Of a stretch of DNA of 64,000 nt, positions 8,020-17,213 are shown in pieces. Position 1 is the first letter of the stretch. Every line of letters begins with the position of its first letter. The translations under genes were made by a program, and so were the position numbers. Below the pieces are notes generated by a model. The model worked only from the letters and a program-made list of their open reading frames with translations. It searched no databases and was not told the DNA's origin. The DNA comes from Microbacterium sp. cx-55 (GTDB taxonomy: Bacteria > Actinomycetota > Actinomycetes > Actinomycetales > Microbacteriaceae): the NCBI RefSeq assembly GCF_021117345.1, contig NZ_CP088261.1, forward strand, positions 2,046,001-2,110,000, given 5' to 3'.

Positions 8020-8937
8020 TCAGGCGTGCGCGTCGTGCTCGACGTGCCCCGCCGGCTCGAGCTGGAACGTCGAATGCTCGACGTCGAAGTGCGACGCCAG
8101 GCAGCCCTGCAGCTCTGTCAGGATGCCGTCCGCGCGCCCCGACGCGTAGCATCCGGCGTCCACCTCGACGTGCGCGGAGAAGACAGGGGCGCCTCGGGTC
8201 AACTGCCAGACGTGCACGTCGTGCACACCGACGACCCCCGTGGTGCCCAGGATGTGCTCGCGGATCTCGCGCACCTGCATCCCCGCGGGCGTCGCCTCGC
8301 TCAGGACGGACGCCACCTCGCGCAACAGCCCGATCGCGCGCGGAACGATCATCGCGGCGATGAGCAGCGACGCGATCGCATCCGCCGGCAGCCATCCCGT
8401 CACCAGGATGACGACGGCGGCAATGATGACGGCGACCGACCCGAGCAGGTCGCCGAGCACCTCCAGGTACGCGCCGCGCACATTGATGCTCGTGCGCTGC
8501 GCGGCGCTCAGAAGCCACATTGCGATCGCGTTCGCGATGAGCCCGATGGCGGCGACCGCGAGCATGAGGCCTCCGGCCACCTCCGCCTCCCCGGGGTTCA
8601 GAAGGCGGGTGATCGCCTCGAATGCGACCCAGAGCGACAGACCGATCAGGATGATGCCGTTGATGAGCGCACCGAAGACTTCGGCCCGCTGATACCCGAA
8701 CGTGCGCCGATCGTTCGCCGGACGGGCAGCGACGGTACTCGCGATCAGTGCCACGATCAGCGCCGCCACATCCGTGAACATGTGGGCGGCGTCGGCGAGC
8801 AACGCGAGCGAACCCGACAGCACCGCCCCGACCACCTGCACGACGAATACGACCGAGGTGATGCCCAGAGAGATCGCGAGCAGCCGGCGATTGCCGGCGC
8901 CGCGAACCCCGCCAGGAGCCGGTGCGTGATCGTGCAT
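8020..8937 (-). CDS. Cation diffusion facilitator (zinc/cobalt exporter, CzcD type)
   Basis: A 305-residue CDF-family antiporter that exports divalent metals such as Zn2+ in exchange for protons. Six hydrophobic helices occupy about residues 20-215. The metal site is visible as HMFTD (the H-x3-D motif) in helix 2 and EVLGD in helix 5. The C-terminal cytoplasmic domain carries HVWQL and an HVEVD segment. The N-terminus has a His-containing metal-rich start (MHDHAPA) and the C-terminus ends HVEHDAHA. A TAGCCT hexamer lies six bases upstream of the ATG and there is no Shine-Dalgarno, so it may be leaderless. It ends nine bases from the convergent ligD. Confidence 0.92.
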   Translation of the reverse strand: MHDHAPAPGGVRGAGNRRLLAISLGITSVVFVVQVVGAVLSGSLALLADAAHMFTDVAALIVALIASTVAARPANDRRTFGYQRAEVFGALINGIILIGLSLWVAFEAITRLLNPGEAEVAGGLMLAVAAIGLIANAIAMWLLSAAQRTSINVRGAYLEVLGDLLGSVAVIIAAVVILVTGWLPADAIASLLIAAMIVPRAIGLLREVASVLSEATPAGMQVREIREHILGTTGVVGVHDVHVWQLTRGAPVFSAHVEVDAGCYASGRADGILTELQGCLASHFDVEHSTFQLEPAGHVEHDAHA

Positions 8938-9062
8938 ACGACCAGGCTACGGTCGCGGGCCCGCCCCACGGGGGAACCTCACGCAATCGGGAACGAGACT
9001 GAGAACCACTCTCTCCCGCGCACCGTCCGAGCGCCGGGTCACGACGGGGCGCGAACCTCGCG

Positions 9063-9635
9063 TCAGCCGGCCGCCTCGCGATCCGCCCGCGCACGCCGCA
9101 CGATGGCGCGGATGACGTCGGTCTTCGCGTCCGCGTAGTCGTTCATGTCGTCCCACGGCCTCGCGAGCAGCTCTCGCTTCGTGCGCTCGTAGAGCGCCCG
9201 TTCGCCCGCATCCGAACGCAGACGATCGCGGAGGAGCAGGTAGTCGTCGATGGCGAGCGCCCCTCGCGGGTAGATGTGCACGTGCACGTCGCGCCCCGGG
9301 GTGCGGACGAGACGATGCCCCGGTTCGCGCACGCGCAGCTCGTAGCCCGCGGCGAGAAGCGGGAGAAGGAAGGAGCCCTCATCGGTGATGTCGGGCACCG
9401 CGACGACGATGTCGACGATCGGCTTCGCCGACAGTCCTGGCACGGAGGTGGAACCGATGTGCTCGATGTCGACGTCGGATGCGGCGAGCGCCTCGCTGAT
9501 CCGATCGTGATGCGTCCGGAAATACGCGGCCCACGCCGGATCATACGGATGCAGAGCGACGGTGATCGCTTCCGGCCCGCCCACGAGCTCCACGCCGGTG
9601 ACGTCGGGTCGGGCCGGGCGGCCATGATCGTTCAC
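9063..9635 (-). CDS. GrpB family nucleotidyltransferase-like protein (UPF0157)
   Basis: A 190-residue GrpB/UPF0157 protein with a nucleotidyltransferase-like fold and undetermined substrate. The family signature IEHIGSTSVPGLSAKPIVDI is present near residue 60, including the GS and D positions expected at the nucleotidyltransferase active site. It is followed by the His-rich segment DVHVHIYPRG. It starts at a GTG with GAGAAT six bases upstream. It lies at the end of the murI-rph-rdgB series, 42 bases after rdgB, so it could be co-transcribed, though its own -10-like element suggests a separate promoter. Confidence 0.85.
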   Translation of the reverse strand: MNDHGRPARPDVTGVELVGGPEAITVALHPYDPAWAAYFRTHHDRISEALAASDVDIEHIGSTSVPGLSAKPIVDIVVAVPDITDEGSFLLPLLAAGYELRVREPGHRLVRTPGRDVHVHIYPRGALAIDDYLLLRDRLRSDAGERALYERTKRELLARPWDDMNDYADAKTDVIRAIVRRARADREAAG

Positions 9636-9677
9636 CGGCTCATTCTCTCAGGGCCACCCGCCGCGCACGCCTCGGGC

Positions 9678-10277
9678 TCAGAGCTGCGCGAGCAGCGGGC
9701 CCAGTGCCTCGAATGCGCGGGCGCGATGCGAAGCCGCGTTCTTCTCCGCCGCCGACCACTCACCGACGGTGCGCTCCGCATCCGTCGGCTGACCATCGGG
9801 GATGAAGATCGGGTCGTAGCCGAAGCCACCGGGCCCGGCCGACGACAGCGCGAGTCGTCCGGGCCAAACCCCCTCGACGACGTGCTCGTCCGCGCCGGGA
9901 ACGACGAGCGCGATCGTCGACACGAACTGCGCCGAGCGATGCGGGTCGGCGACATCCGACAGCTGATCGAGCAGCAGGTCGAGGTTCGCGGCCGCATCCT
10001 TCTTGTGTCCCGCCCAGTAGGCCGAGAAGACCCCGGGAGAACCACCCAGCACGTCGACGCAGATGCCCGAATCGTCGGCGAGGGCCGGGAGCCCCGTGTG
10101 TGCGGCCGCCGCGCGGGCCTTGATGAGCGCATTCGCCGCGAACGTGACGCCGTCCTCGACCGGCTCGGGGCCGTCGTATCCGACGACCTCGAGGTCGGGG
10201 CGCGTCGCCCGCACGATCGCCTGGAACTCCTCGACCTTGTGCGGGTTGTGCGTCGCGAGCACGATCCGCGCGCTCAT
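9678..10277 (-). CDS. rdgB: Non-canonical purine NTP pyrophosphatase (RdgB/HAM1)
   Basis: A 199-residue house-cleaning enzyme that hydrolyses dITP, XTP and ITP to monophosphates and so keeps deaminated purines out of nucleic acids. It starts [18 protein letters not shown] (the SHNxxK-type nucleotide site). It contains ADDSGICVDVL near residue 68 with the catalytic acid and metal ligands, and FGYDPIF near residue 155 for base recognition. Its ATG shares one base with the TGA of rph (TGATG), indicating translational coupling. The murI-rph-rdgB order is a common actinobacterial arrangement. Confidence 0.95.
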   Translation of the reverse strand: MSARIVLATHNPHKVEEFQAIVRATRPDLEVVGYDGPEPVEDGVTFAANALIKARAAAAHTGLPALADDSGICVDVLGGSPGVFSAYWAGHKKDAAANLDLLLDQLSDVADPHRSAQFVSTIALVVPGADEHVVEGVWPGRLALSSAGPGGFGYDPIFIPDGQPTDAERTVGEWSAAEKNAASHRARAFEALGPLLAQL

Positions 10278-11017
10278 CAGTCGGACTCGGCGAGCGCGGC
10301 GGTCTGCAGGTCGCGGAGGTCGGCGCAGCCGTTGACACCGAGTTCGAGCAACGCATCGAGTTCGCGCTTGTCGAACGGCGCGCCCTCGGCCGTGCCCTGC
10401 ACCTCGACGAACAGACCGCGGCCGGTGACGACGACGTTCATGTCGGTCTCTGCGCGCACGTCCTCGACGTAGGCGAGGTCGAGCATGGGCTCGCCGTCGA
10501 TGATGCCCACGGAAACCGCCGCGACCGAGTCGAGCAGCACGTTCGACTTCTGGCCGATGAACTTCTTCTTGCGACCCCATTCGATGGCGTCGGCGAGGGC
10601 CACATACGCCCCGGTGATCGCGGCGGTGCGAGTGCCACCATCCGCCTGCAGCACGTCGCAGTCGATGACGATCGTGTTCTCGCCCAGCGCCTTCGTGTCG
10701 ACGACCGCCCGCAGCGCCCGCCCGATGAGGCGCGAGATCTCGTGCGTCCGGCCGCCGATCTTGCCCTTCACGCTCTCGCGGTCGTTGCGGCTGTTGGTCG
10801 CGCGCGGCAGCATCGCGTACTCCGCCGTCACCCACCCCTTGCCCTTACCGGTGAGCCAGCGCGGCACGCCGTTCGTGAACGAGGCGGTGCACAGCACCTT
10901 CGTGCCGCCGAACGAGATCAGCGCCGACCCCTCCGCCTGGGCGCTCCATCCGCGCTCGATCGTGATCGGGCGAAGCTGGTCGACGGTGCGGCCGTCGGTG
11001 CGGATGATGTCGGTCAT
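10277..11017 (-). CDS. rph: Ribonuclease PH
   Basis: A 246-residue phosphorolytic 3'-5' exoribonuclease that trims tRNA precursors. The full-length family architecture is present: [18 protein letters not shown] at the N-terminus, the Arg/Asn-rich hexamer-forming and phosphate-binding segment ([12 protein letters not shown], near residue 80), CDVLQADGG (near 115) and the closing [10 protein letters not shown]. The ATG at 11017 follows a strong Shine-Dalgarno (GGAGGAGA on the coding strand). It overlaps rdgB downstream by one base, and a 165-base spacer with a long inverted repeat separates it from murI upstream. Confidence 0.96.
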   Translation of the reverse strand: MTDIIRTDGRTVDQLRPITIERGWSAQAEGSALISFGGTKVLCTASFTNGVPRWLTGKGKGWVTAEYAMLPRATNSRNDRESVKGKIGGRTHEISRLIGRALRAVVDTKALGENTIVIDCDVLQADGGTRTAAITGAYVALADAIEWGRKKKFIGQKSNVLLDSVAAVSVGIIDGEPMLDLAYVEDVRAETDMNVVVTGRGLFVEVQGTAEGAPFDKRELDALLELGVNGCADLRDLQTAALAESD

Positions 11018-11039
11018 TTCTCTCCTCCAGGAGCGAGCG

Positions 11040-11090
11040 TGTCCCACTTTTGGTCGGTATGCGGTGGCCGAAGCGGCAAAAAGTGGGACA
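11040..11090 (-). repeat. 12-bp inverted repeat with a downstream direct repeat, murI-rph spacer
   Basis: TGTCCCACTTTT (11040-11051) and AAAAGTGGGACA (11079-11090) are perfect inverted repeats around a 27-base loop that itself contains complementary GGTCGG and CCGAAG-type segments. TGGGACATG recurs at 11084-11092 and 11105-11113, and GGTTCGGCCGGG is tandemly repeated just after. It sits between murI and rph on the minus strand. It could end murI transcription or act as an operator for rph-rdgB. No clear U-tract defines it as an intrinsic terminator. Confidence 0.55.
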
Positions 11091-11183
11091 TGAAGCGGGA
11101 TTTTTGGGACATGGTTCGGCCGGGGGTTCGGCCGGGGGCGGGGTGGGGCATCAGCAGGGGCATCGGTAGCGCGCGGCGGGCCG

Positions 11184-12002
11184 TCAGCGGGGCAGATCGA
11201 TCGCGCCGGTCTGCACCAGCTGAACGGCGCTGACCTCGCGCCCCATCAGTCGGTGCGCGAGACGGATGAAGTCATCCGCCGACGAGCCGGTGGCCTCGTA
11301 GACGTGGCGGGCGACCGCATCCGGGCGCGCCAGCAAGTCGCGCGACACGAGCTGCCGGTAGACGTCCTTCGCGGTCTCGGAATCGCTTGAAACGAGACTG
11401 ACGCCCTGGCCCATCACGTAGCTGATCGCTCCCTCGAGGAACGGGTAGTGGGTGCACCCGAGCACGAGCGTGTCGACGCCGGCGTGCCGGAGCGGCGCGA
11501 GGTACTCCTCCGCGACGCCCAGGACCTCCGGGGTATCGGTCACTCCCGCTTCGACGAAATCGACGAACCGCGGGCAGGCCTCGGCGAACACCGTCAGGTT
11601 CGGGTTCACCTCGAGCATGTCCTGATACGCCCGGGACCCGATCGTTCCGGATGTGCCGATCACACCGATCCGGCCGTTTCGCGTCGTCGAGATCGCGGTA
11701 CGCACCGCGGGACCGATCACCTCGACCACCGGCACGTCGTAGCGCTCGCGCGCATCGCGCAACATGGCGGCGGATGCGGTGTTGCACGCGATCACGAGCA
11801 TCTTCACGCCCTGTTCGACCAGGGTGTCGAGGATCTCGAGCGAGTAGCGGCGCACGTCCGCGATCGGCTTCGGACCGTACGGAGATCGCGCGGTATCGCC
11901 GATGTAGACCAGCGATTCGCGGGGCAGCAACTGAGAGATGGCCCGGGCGACCGTGAGCCCGCCGACCCCGGAGTCGAAGATCCCGATCGGCGCGTCGTCC
12001 AC
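11184..12002 (-). CDS. murI: Glutamate racemase
   Basis: A 272-residue enzyme that makes D-glutamate for peptidoglycan. Both catalytic cysteines are in their family contexts: ACNTASA near residue 74 and LGCTHYPF near residue 184. The N-terminus has the substrate-binding [11 protein letters not shown] (residues 8-18). The start is GTG at 12002, with a TAGGGT hexamer about eight bases upstream. It is divergent from pncB, with about 38 bases between the two starts, so the promoters must be tightly packed back to back. Confidence 0.96.
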   Translation of the reverse strand: MDDAPIGIFDSGVGGLTVARAISQLLPRESLVYIGDTARSPYGPKPIADVRRYSLEILDTLVEQGVKMLVIACNTASAAMLRDARERYDVPVVEVIGPAVRTAISTTRNGRIGVIGTSGTIGSRAYQDMLEVNPNLTVFAEACPRFVDFVEAGVTDTPEVLGVAEEYLAPLRHAGVDTLVLGCTHYPFLEGAISYVMGQGVSLVSSDSETAKDVYRQLVSRDLLARPDAVARHVYEATGSSADDFIRLAHRLMGREVSAVQLVQTGAIDLPR

Positions 12003-12027
12003 GAGAACCCACCCTACCCGCGCTCGG

Positions 12028-12040
12028 TAGAGTGACCGGC
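12028..12040 (+). promoter_or_regulatory. Candidate leaderless promoter of pncB
   Basis: TAGAGT (12028-12033) ends seven bases before the pncB ATG at 12041 and no ribosome binding site is visible. This spacing would place the transcription start on or next to the A of the start codon. It is one of many genes in the window with this arrangement. It rests on pattern only. Confidence 0.5.
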
Positions 12041-13357
12041 ATGCCCGCCTCTACGGCTCTGCTGACAGACCGCTACGAACTGACCATGCTCGAGGCCGCT
12101 CTCCGTGACGGCACCGCGACCCGGAGATGCGTGTTCGAACTCTTCGGGCGCCGCCTGCCCGGCGGCCGCCGGTTCGGCGTCCTCGCCGGCACCGGCCGCC
12201 TGCTCGGAATGCTCGAGGACTTCCGGTTCGGCGACGACGAACTGCGCTACCTCCGTGACCACGGGATCGTGGATGCGGCCAGCCTCGCGTACCTCGAGTC
12301 CTTCCGGTTCACCGGCTCGATCACCGGCTACCGCGAGGGCGAACTGTACTTCCCGGGGTCGCCGGTGCTCACCGTCGAGGGCACGTTCATCGAGGCAGTC
12401 GTCCTCGAGACCCTCGCCCTCAGCGTGCTGAATCACGACTCCGCCGTCGCGACCGCGGCCGCGCGAATGTCGATCGCCGCGGGTGATCGCCCGCTCGCCG
12501 AGATGGGATCGCGGCGAGCCTCGGAGCACTCGGCCGTCGCTGCGGCCCGCGCCGCCTACATCGCCGGCTTCGATGCGACCAGCAACCTGGAGGCCGGTCG
12601 CGTGTGGGACGTCCCGACGATGGGCACCGCTGCGCACGCGTGGACGCTCCTGCACGACAGCGAGGAAGAAGCGTTCCGATCGCAGATCGCCGCCCAGGGC
12701 CTCGGCACGACGCTGCTGGTCGACACCTACGACATCCGCCGCGGCGTCGAGACGGCGATCCGCGTCGCCGGCCCGGGGCTCGGCGGCGTGCGGATCGACT
12801 CCGGCGACCTTCCCGTCGTCGCCGCGGAGGTGCGCGCGCTCCTTGACGGACTAGGCGCGACGGGCACCCGCATCACCGTCACGAGCGATCTCGACGAGTA
12901 CGCGATCGCCGCGCTGGCGGCCTCACCGGTCGACGCGTACGGCGTCGGCACGTCGGTCGTCACCGGATCCGGCTCACCGACCGCCGGGATGGTCTACAAG
13001 CTCGTGGCACGTCAGGGCGCCGACGGCGGATGGGTTGCGGTCGCGAAAGCGTCTGCCGAGAAGGCCTCCACCGGGGGGCGCAAGGCCGCTTTCCGCCGCC
13101 TCGTCGGTGGCGTCGCGACGGAGGAGACCATCGTCGTGGCCGACGGTTTCGAGCCCATGGAGACTGCGGCGCAGCATCCGGATGCCCGGCCACTGCAGGT
13201 GACGTTCGTGCAGGGCGGCGAGATCGACACGGAGTTCACGGGGCCGGCCGGAGTTCGCGCAGCTCGGACGCATCATCGCGTCGCACGGGCCGAACTGCCG
13301 GTCCAGGCGCAGGGGCTCAGCCGCTCGGACCCCGCGATCCCCACCGTCTTCGTGTGA
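12041..13357 (+). CDS. pncB: Nicotinate phosphoribosyltransferase
   Basis: A 438-residue enzyme of NAD salvage that converts nicotinate, PRPP and ATP to nicotinate mononucleotide. It starts [17 protein letters not shown], the family N-terminus. It contains [10 protein letters not shown] with the catalytic-loop context near residue 165, a VDTYDIRRG segment near 230, VRIDSGDL near 250 and [13 protein letters not shown] near 305, all typical of class I/II NAPRTases. A GTG nine bases upstream is in frame, but the ATG fits homologues and the -10-like spacing better. It ends eight bases from the convergent DUF3039 gene. Confidence 0.95.
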   Translation: MPASTALLTDRYELTMLEAALRDGTATRRCVFELFGRRLPGGRRFGVLAGTGRLLGMLEDFRFGDDELRYLRDHGIVDAASLAYLESFRFTGSITGYREGELYFPGSPVLTVEGTFIEAVVLETLALSVLNHDSAVATAAARMSIAAGDRPLAEMGSRRASEHSAVAAARAAYIAGFDATSNLEAGRVWDVPTMGTAAHAWTLLHDSEEEAFRSQIAAQGLGTTLLVDTYDIRRGVETAIRVAGPGLGGVRIDSGDLPVVAAEVRALLDGLGATGTRITVTSDLDEYAIAALAASPVDAYGVGTSVVTGSGSPTAGMVYKLVARQGADGGWVAVAKASAEKASTGGRKAAFRRLVGGVATEETIVVADGFEPMETAAQHPDARPLQVTFVQGGEIDTEFTGPAGVRAARTHHRVARAELPVQAQGLSRSDPAIPTVFV

Positions 13358-13364
13358 GAACCGG

Positions 13365-13631
13365 TCAGAACTGCAGGGACTCGTAGATCTCTTTGCACTC
13401 CGGGCAGATCGGGAACTTCTCCGGGTCGCGGCCCGGGGTCCACTTCTTGCCGCAGAGGGCGCGCACGGGCTTGCCGCTCAGCGCCGACTCGAGGATCTTC
13501 TCTTTCTTCACGTAATGCGAGAAACGCTCGTGATCGCCGGGTTCGATACTCTCCTCGCGGATGAGCTCTTCGAGCTCGCGGTCGAGAGTGGCGATTCCGC
13601 CCTGGTCGGGGCTGTCGAGAGGCGTGCTCAT
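13365..13631 (-). CDS. DUF3039 small zinc-ribbon-like protein
   Basis: An 88-residue actinobacterial protein of unknown function (DUF3039). The N-terminal half is acidic and helical, followed by VKKEKILESALSGKPV and a C-terminal metal-binding-like module ALCGKKWTPGRDPEKFPICP with spaced cysteines (C-x17-C-x2-C). Only three cysteines are visible there, so a metal site is an inference. It starts with ATG at 13631. TACACT lies eight bases upstream in place of a Shine-Dalgarno. It neighbours pncB in a convergent arrangement. Confidence 0.85.
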   Translation of the reverse strand: MSTPLDSPDQGGIATLDRELEELIREESIEPGDHERFSHYVKKEKILESALSGKPVRALCGKKWTPGRDPEKFPICPECKEIYESLQF

Positions 13632-13680
13632 GGTCTGCCAGTGTAGCCCGAGCCGAGTACCGATGGCCCGGATGCGGTAA

Positions 13681-15252
13681 TCAGTAGGCCGCTTCGACGA
13701 ACTCCATGAGGGCGCCCGAACGGCGCTCGAACAGCACGGCACCGATCGCCAAGCCCACCGCGAAGACGACGACGCCGGTGACGATTCCGGAGACGAGGGC
13801 CACCCCCGCGTAGCTCGGATCGCCGGTGACGGCGAGCCACGCCCACCAGAGGGTCGGGATGCTGACGACGAGGGCACCGAGCATGACCAGCGCCTGCCCG
13901 GCGAGACCGGCGGAGCCGGTGCGCTGCGGCTGCTGGAACGGGCTGTCTCCCGGTCGCGAGACGGCATAGGGCGCGGCCACCGACGAAATCGAAGACAGGC
14001 CCAGGGCGGCGAGGAAGAGGCTCGCCGTCACCCCGATCAGAGCCGGGAGGTGCGCCCAGCGCCCGTTGACGGCGATCGCGAGCGGGATGACGATGGCGAA
14101 CGCCGGGATGCCGATCACCAGGATCGGCACGAGCCGGCCGACGCGGTCGGAGATGCCACGCACTCCAGAGGCGATGTGCAGCCAGACGGCGGTGGAGTCG
14201 TACGCGAGGTCGTTGTGCGGCAGCCAACCGAAGAACAGCGCGATGATCGGCACAGGAACGAGCGCGACGATCTCCGGCGGCACTCCGGCGATGATCAGCG
14301 GAACCGTGGCGAGCAGAGCGGCGACGGGCACGACGAGGATGTTCACGCCGTATCGCCGATCGCGCAGCCAGTAGGTGAGGCTCCGGGCCGCGATAGCGCC
14401 GGTCGGCGTGCCCGGGGTGACCGAGAACCATCCCATCGTGCCGCGCGCACGACCTGCGGTCGGACGATCGATCGTGCGCAGGCTCCGCGCGACGAGTGCG
14501 AACCACGCGGCGGTGAGCAGAGCGATCGTGGCGAGTGCGACGGCGACAGCGGTCGCGACCTCCCCGGTCTGCCCGGCGATGGCCGCGCCCGGGAGTCCCC
14601 ACGCGGCGCCCACCGGGGTGAAGGTGAGTATCCACGCGGCGGCGGTGAGCTGCGACGGCACCCGGTCGCCCCAGTCGAGGGAGGCGAAGAACACGCCGAC
14701 CGGCAGCACCACGACCAGGAGCGCGAGGATGAACAGCCCGGTCAGTTCGCGCGATCGACGCTCTCCGCCCAGTGCGGCAGCGACCGCCGCACCGACTCGC
14801 GCCAGCAGCAGGCAGATCAGAAAACCGAGCAGCGGACCCACGACCGCCCACGCCCCCGCTCCGCGCTCCGCCCACATGACGCCGATGGAGACCGAGATCG
14901 CGGCGAGGGCCAGCATGGGAACACTCACGACACTCGCAAGCAGGATGCTTCCGGCCAGCGGGCGGGGTGAGAGGCCGAACGTCACGAACCGCCGCGGATC
15001 GAGCGGATCGGAGGCGCCTGAGATCGGCGCCGCGAGGGCGTAGCCGACGGCGATCGCCGAGCCGCCCAGCACCGTCACCACGAACGCCGCGATGGCCGAC
15101 ACCGCGCCGAGCGCGGTGATGCCCCAGCAGACGACCCCGACACCGACGACGATCGCCAGGAAACCAGCGATGGCACGGAACCGTTCTCCGGGCTCGCCGC
15201 GGAGCGCACCGAGCAGCAGCGCGAACCTCAGTCGGAGAACGTGTGCAGCCAC
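13681..15252 (-). CDS. ABC-2 type transporter permease
   Basis: A 523-residue integral membrane protein with about twelve hydrophobic segments spread from residue 28 to the C-terminus and short charged loops. It matches the large permease partner of an ABC-2 type exporter. The substrate cannot be inferred from sequence. Its start overlaps the end of the upstream ATPase gene by 25 bases (15228-15252), so the two are a translationally linked operon. It ends EFVEAAY close to the DUF3039 gene start. Confidence 0.85.
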   Translation of the reverse strand: MAAHVLRLRFALLLGALRGEPGERFRAIAGFLAIVVGVGVVCWGITALGAVSAIAAFVVTVLGGSAIAVGYALAAPISGASDPLDPRRFVTFGLSPRPLAGSILLASVVSVPMLALAAISVSIGVMWAERGAGAWAVVGPLLGFLICLLLARVGAAVAAALGGERRSRELTGLFILALLVVVLPVGVFFASLDWGDRVPSQLTAAAWILTFTPVGAAWGLPGAAIAGQTGEVATAVAVALATIALLTAAWFALVARSLRTIDRPTAGRARGTMGWFSVTPGTPTGAIAARSLTYWLRDRRYGVNILVVPVAALLATVPLIIAGVPPEIVALVPVPIIALFFGWLPHNDLAYDSTAVWLHIASGVRGISDRVGRLVPILVIGIPAFAIVIPLAIAVNGRWAHLPALIGVTASLFLAALGLSSISSVAAPYAVSRPGDSPFQQPQRTGSAGLAGQALVMLGALVVSIPTLWWAWLAVTGDPSYAGVALVSGIVTGVVVFAVGLAIGAVLFERRSGALMEFVEAAY

Positions 15253-17003
15253 TCCAGGCCCTCCACCTCGTTCGATCCGCCGGTCAGCTGCAGGAAGCGC
15301 TCCTCGAGCGTGCGCTCACCACGGACCTCGTCGACCGTGCCCTCGGCGAGCACCTGGCCCGAGACGATCACCGCCACGCGGGTGCAGACGCGCTCGACAA
15401 GTTCCATTCCGTGGCTGGAGAGGAGCACGGTGCCGCCGTGATCGACGTAGGTGGAGAGGATGTCGAGGATGACGCCGCTCGAAACCGGATCGACGGCTTC
15501 GAAGGGCTCATCGAGCACGAGCAGGCGCGGCGAATGGATCATGGCTCCCGCCAGCATGACCTTCTTCGTCATGCCGGCCGAGTAATCCGACACCGGTCGC
15601 CCGAGCGCAGTCGTCAGGTCGAACGCCCGACCAAGATCGGCCACGCGGCGATCCACCGTCGACGAATCCAGACCGCGCAGCAAGCCGCTGTACGAGAGCA
15701 GCTGACGGCCGGTCAGCCGGTCGAACGTGCGGAGCCGGTCGGGAAGCACACCGATCAACCGCTTCGCCTGCCGCGGCTTCGCACGGGCATCGAGGCCTGC
15801 GATCCGTACGCTCCCCGCATCCGGGCGCAGCAGGCCCGCGATCATCGACAGCGTGGTCGTCTTTCCCGCGCCGTTCGGCCCCACCAGTCCGTAGAACGAC
15901 CCCGCGGGTACGACGAGGTCGATACCGGCGACCGCCATCGTCGCCCCGAAGGACTTGCGCAGCCCCGACACTCGAAGCGCCGGCTCGCCGGCGGCGTCGG
16001 CCTCCGCATCGCGTTCTCTCGCGGCCGGCAATTCGGTCACCTCGGCGGCAGCCACGAAGGTGTCGTCGGATGCGGACTCCTCCGGTTCGGGGAGCGGCAC
16101 GGGCTCGGGCTCGACGACGGGCTCGGGCTCGGCGACGGGCTCGGGCTCGGGCTCCGCGACGAGCTCTGGCTCAGGCTCCACGACGAGCTCAGGCTCCACG
16201 ACGAGCTCAGGCTGTGGCTCGGGCTCAACGACAGGGTCCGGCTCCACGATCGGCTCGAGCTCCGGCTCGACGAGCGTTTCGGACTCGACCGCCGGTACCG
16301 CCTCGGCCGGGTTCTCTTCGGCTGGGCCCGGAACGGTGACGCGATCGAGGCGTTGAATCTCGACCGTGTCGTCCGGCTCGAGCTCGGGCTCGGGCTCACG
16401 CTTCGCCTCAACCGGCGCCGGCGTTGCGACGGCCGCGACGACGGCCGCAGGCAAGGGAGGAAGCGGCGGACGCGGGGGAAGCGGCGGACGCGGCGGGATC
16501 ACGAAAGCATCGACGGGTGTCGACGGCGCATCCGCATCCGCATCCGCATCCGACGGTGCGACTGTCACCGCATCGCCCGGCCCGTCAACGCTCTCCGCCG
16601 GCGCGTCTGCGGCCACGGGGGCGGGCGCGGCAACAGGAGCGGAGTCGTTCGCAACGACCGGCTCATCGACGACCGCGTCGACGTTCGCCACGGATGCTGC
16701 GGCCGCAGGACGAGTCGCGGGCGTGCGCGGAGCGGCGGGCTTCTTCGTGGCGGCAGCGGGGCGCTTCGTTGCCGCGGGACGCTTGGGCGCGGGCTTCTTG
16801 GCACTCGCGGCGGCCGCGCCGGTGCGCGGGGTGCGAGCCGGAGCCCGACCGCCCGCGGCGGGGGTTCGCGGAGCACGCGGGGCGGGCTTCTTCCTCGGCT
16901 CCGGGGCGGCCGGAGCCGCCTCGGATTCGACACCCGGAACGCTCGGCGAAGCGGCCGAATCATCGGTCGTTGGCACGTCGGGGCCGGGAGTGGAATCGCT
17001 CAC
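15228..17003 (-). CDS. ABC transporter ATPase with a long disordered N-terminal extension
   Basis: A 591-residue protein. The C-terminal ~240 residues form a complete ABC ATPase: Walker A GPNGAGKTT (~375), Walker B LLVLDEPFE (~490) and the H-loop SSHGME. The signature is unusual, SDYSAGMTKK in place of LSGGQ, a form seen in some ABC-2 exporter ATPases. The first ~340 residues are low complexity. A basic Ala/Pro/Lys block (PAPKRPAATKRPAA) comes first, then Ala/Asp-rich DNA, then a Pro-Pro-Arg/Leu block, then a long Glu-Pro-Val repeat. This is not part of the ABC fold. The GTG start has TACCGT six bases upstream. The permease gene overlaps its end. Confidence 0.88.
   Translation of the reverse strand: MSDSTPGPDVPTTDDSAASPSVPGVESEAAPAAPEPRKKPAPRAPRTPAAGGRAPARTPRTGAAAASAKKPAPKRPAATKRPAAATKKPAAPRTPATRPAAAASVANVDAVVDEPVVANDSAPVAAPAPVAADAPAESVDGPGDAVTVAPSDADADADAPSTPVDAFVIPPRPPLPPRPPLPPLPAAVVAAVATPAPVEAKREPEPELEPDDTVEIQRLDRVTVPGPAEENPAEAVPAVESETLVEPELEPIVEPDPVVEPEPQPELVVEPELVVEPEPELVAEPEPEPVAEPEPVVEPEPVPLPEPEESASDDTFVAAAEVTELPAARERDAEADAAGEPALRVSGLRKSFGATMAVAGIDLVVPAGSFYGLVGPNGAGKTTTLSMIAGLLRPDAGSVRIAGLDARAKPRQAKRLIGVLPDRLRTFDRLTGRQLLSYSGLLRGLDSSTVDRRVADLGRAFDLTTALGRPVSDYSAGMTKKVMLAGAMIHSPRLLVLDEPFEAVDPVSSGVILDILSTYVDHGGTVLLSSHGMELVERVCTRVAVIVSGQVLAEGTVDEVRGERTLEERFLQLTGGSNEVEGLEWLHTFSD
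16527..16552 (+). repeat. Short tandem repeat of the six-base unit GCATCC
   Basis: Four overlapping copies of CGCATCCG (starts 16527, 16533, 16539 and 16545) lie inside the disordered part of the ABC ATPase gene. On the coding strand they give an alternating Asp-Ala run. The unit equals the octamer that recurs throughout this window, so the tract probably expanded by slippage from one copy. Confidence 0.8.
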
Positions 17004-17213
17004 CGGTCCACGGTACCAACCTCGTCTGACACGTCCGTGTGCCGCCGCGACGATCGTCGTCCATTGTCACGAAACGGCAACGATAGCCACAGTTTCCACA
17101 GATTGCGGGGGTGCCCCGGTCGTTTACCAGGGCCTCTCGCTACCATGACAGAGGCACAAGGGGGTGTCTCGTCGGTGAACCGACCATGAACTTCCAGACT
17201 CCAGGAGCATCAC

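Noticed and set aside
16080..16270. Many short CTCGGGCTC-type direct repeats that look like an array
   Set aside because: They are degenerate codons of the Glu-Pro-Val tail of the ABC ATPase gene, without constant spacers or palindromic units, so they are not a CRISPR array.
15243..17189. A 648-codon plus-strand frame opposite the ABC ATPase
   Set aside because: It has low-complexity Arg/Gly/Leu composition with no start context, and the minus strand has intact Walker motifs. It is a shadow frame.
17004..17213. A riboswitch or clear promoter in the 210-base leader before the cytidylyltransferase gene
   Set aside because: There is a small GC hairpin and several AT-rich hexamers, but no pair with acceptable spacing and no recognisable riboswitch core.
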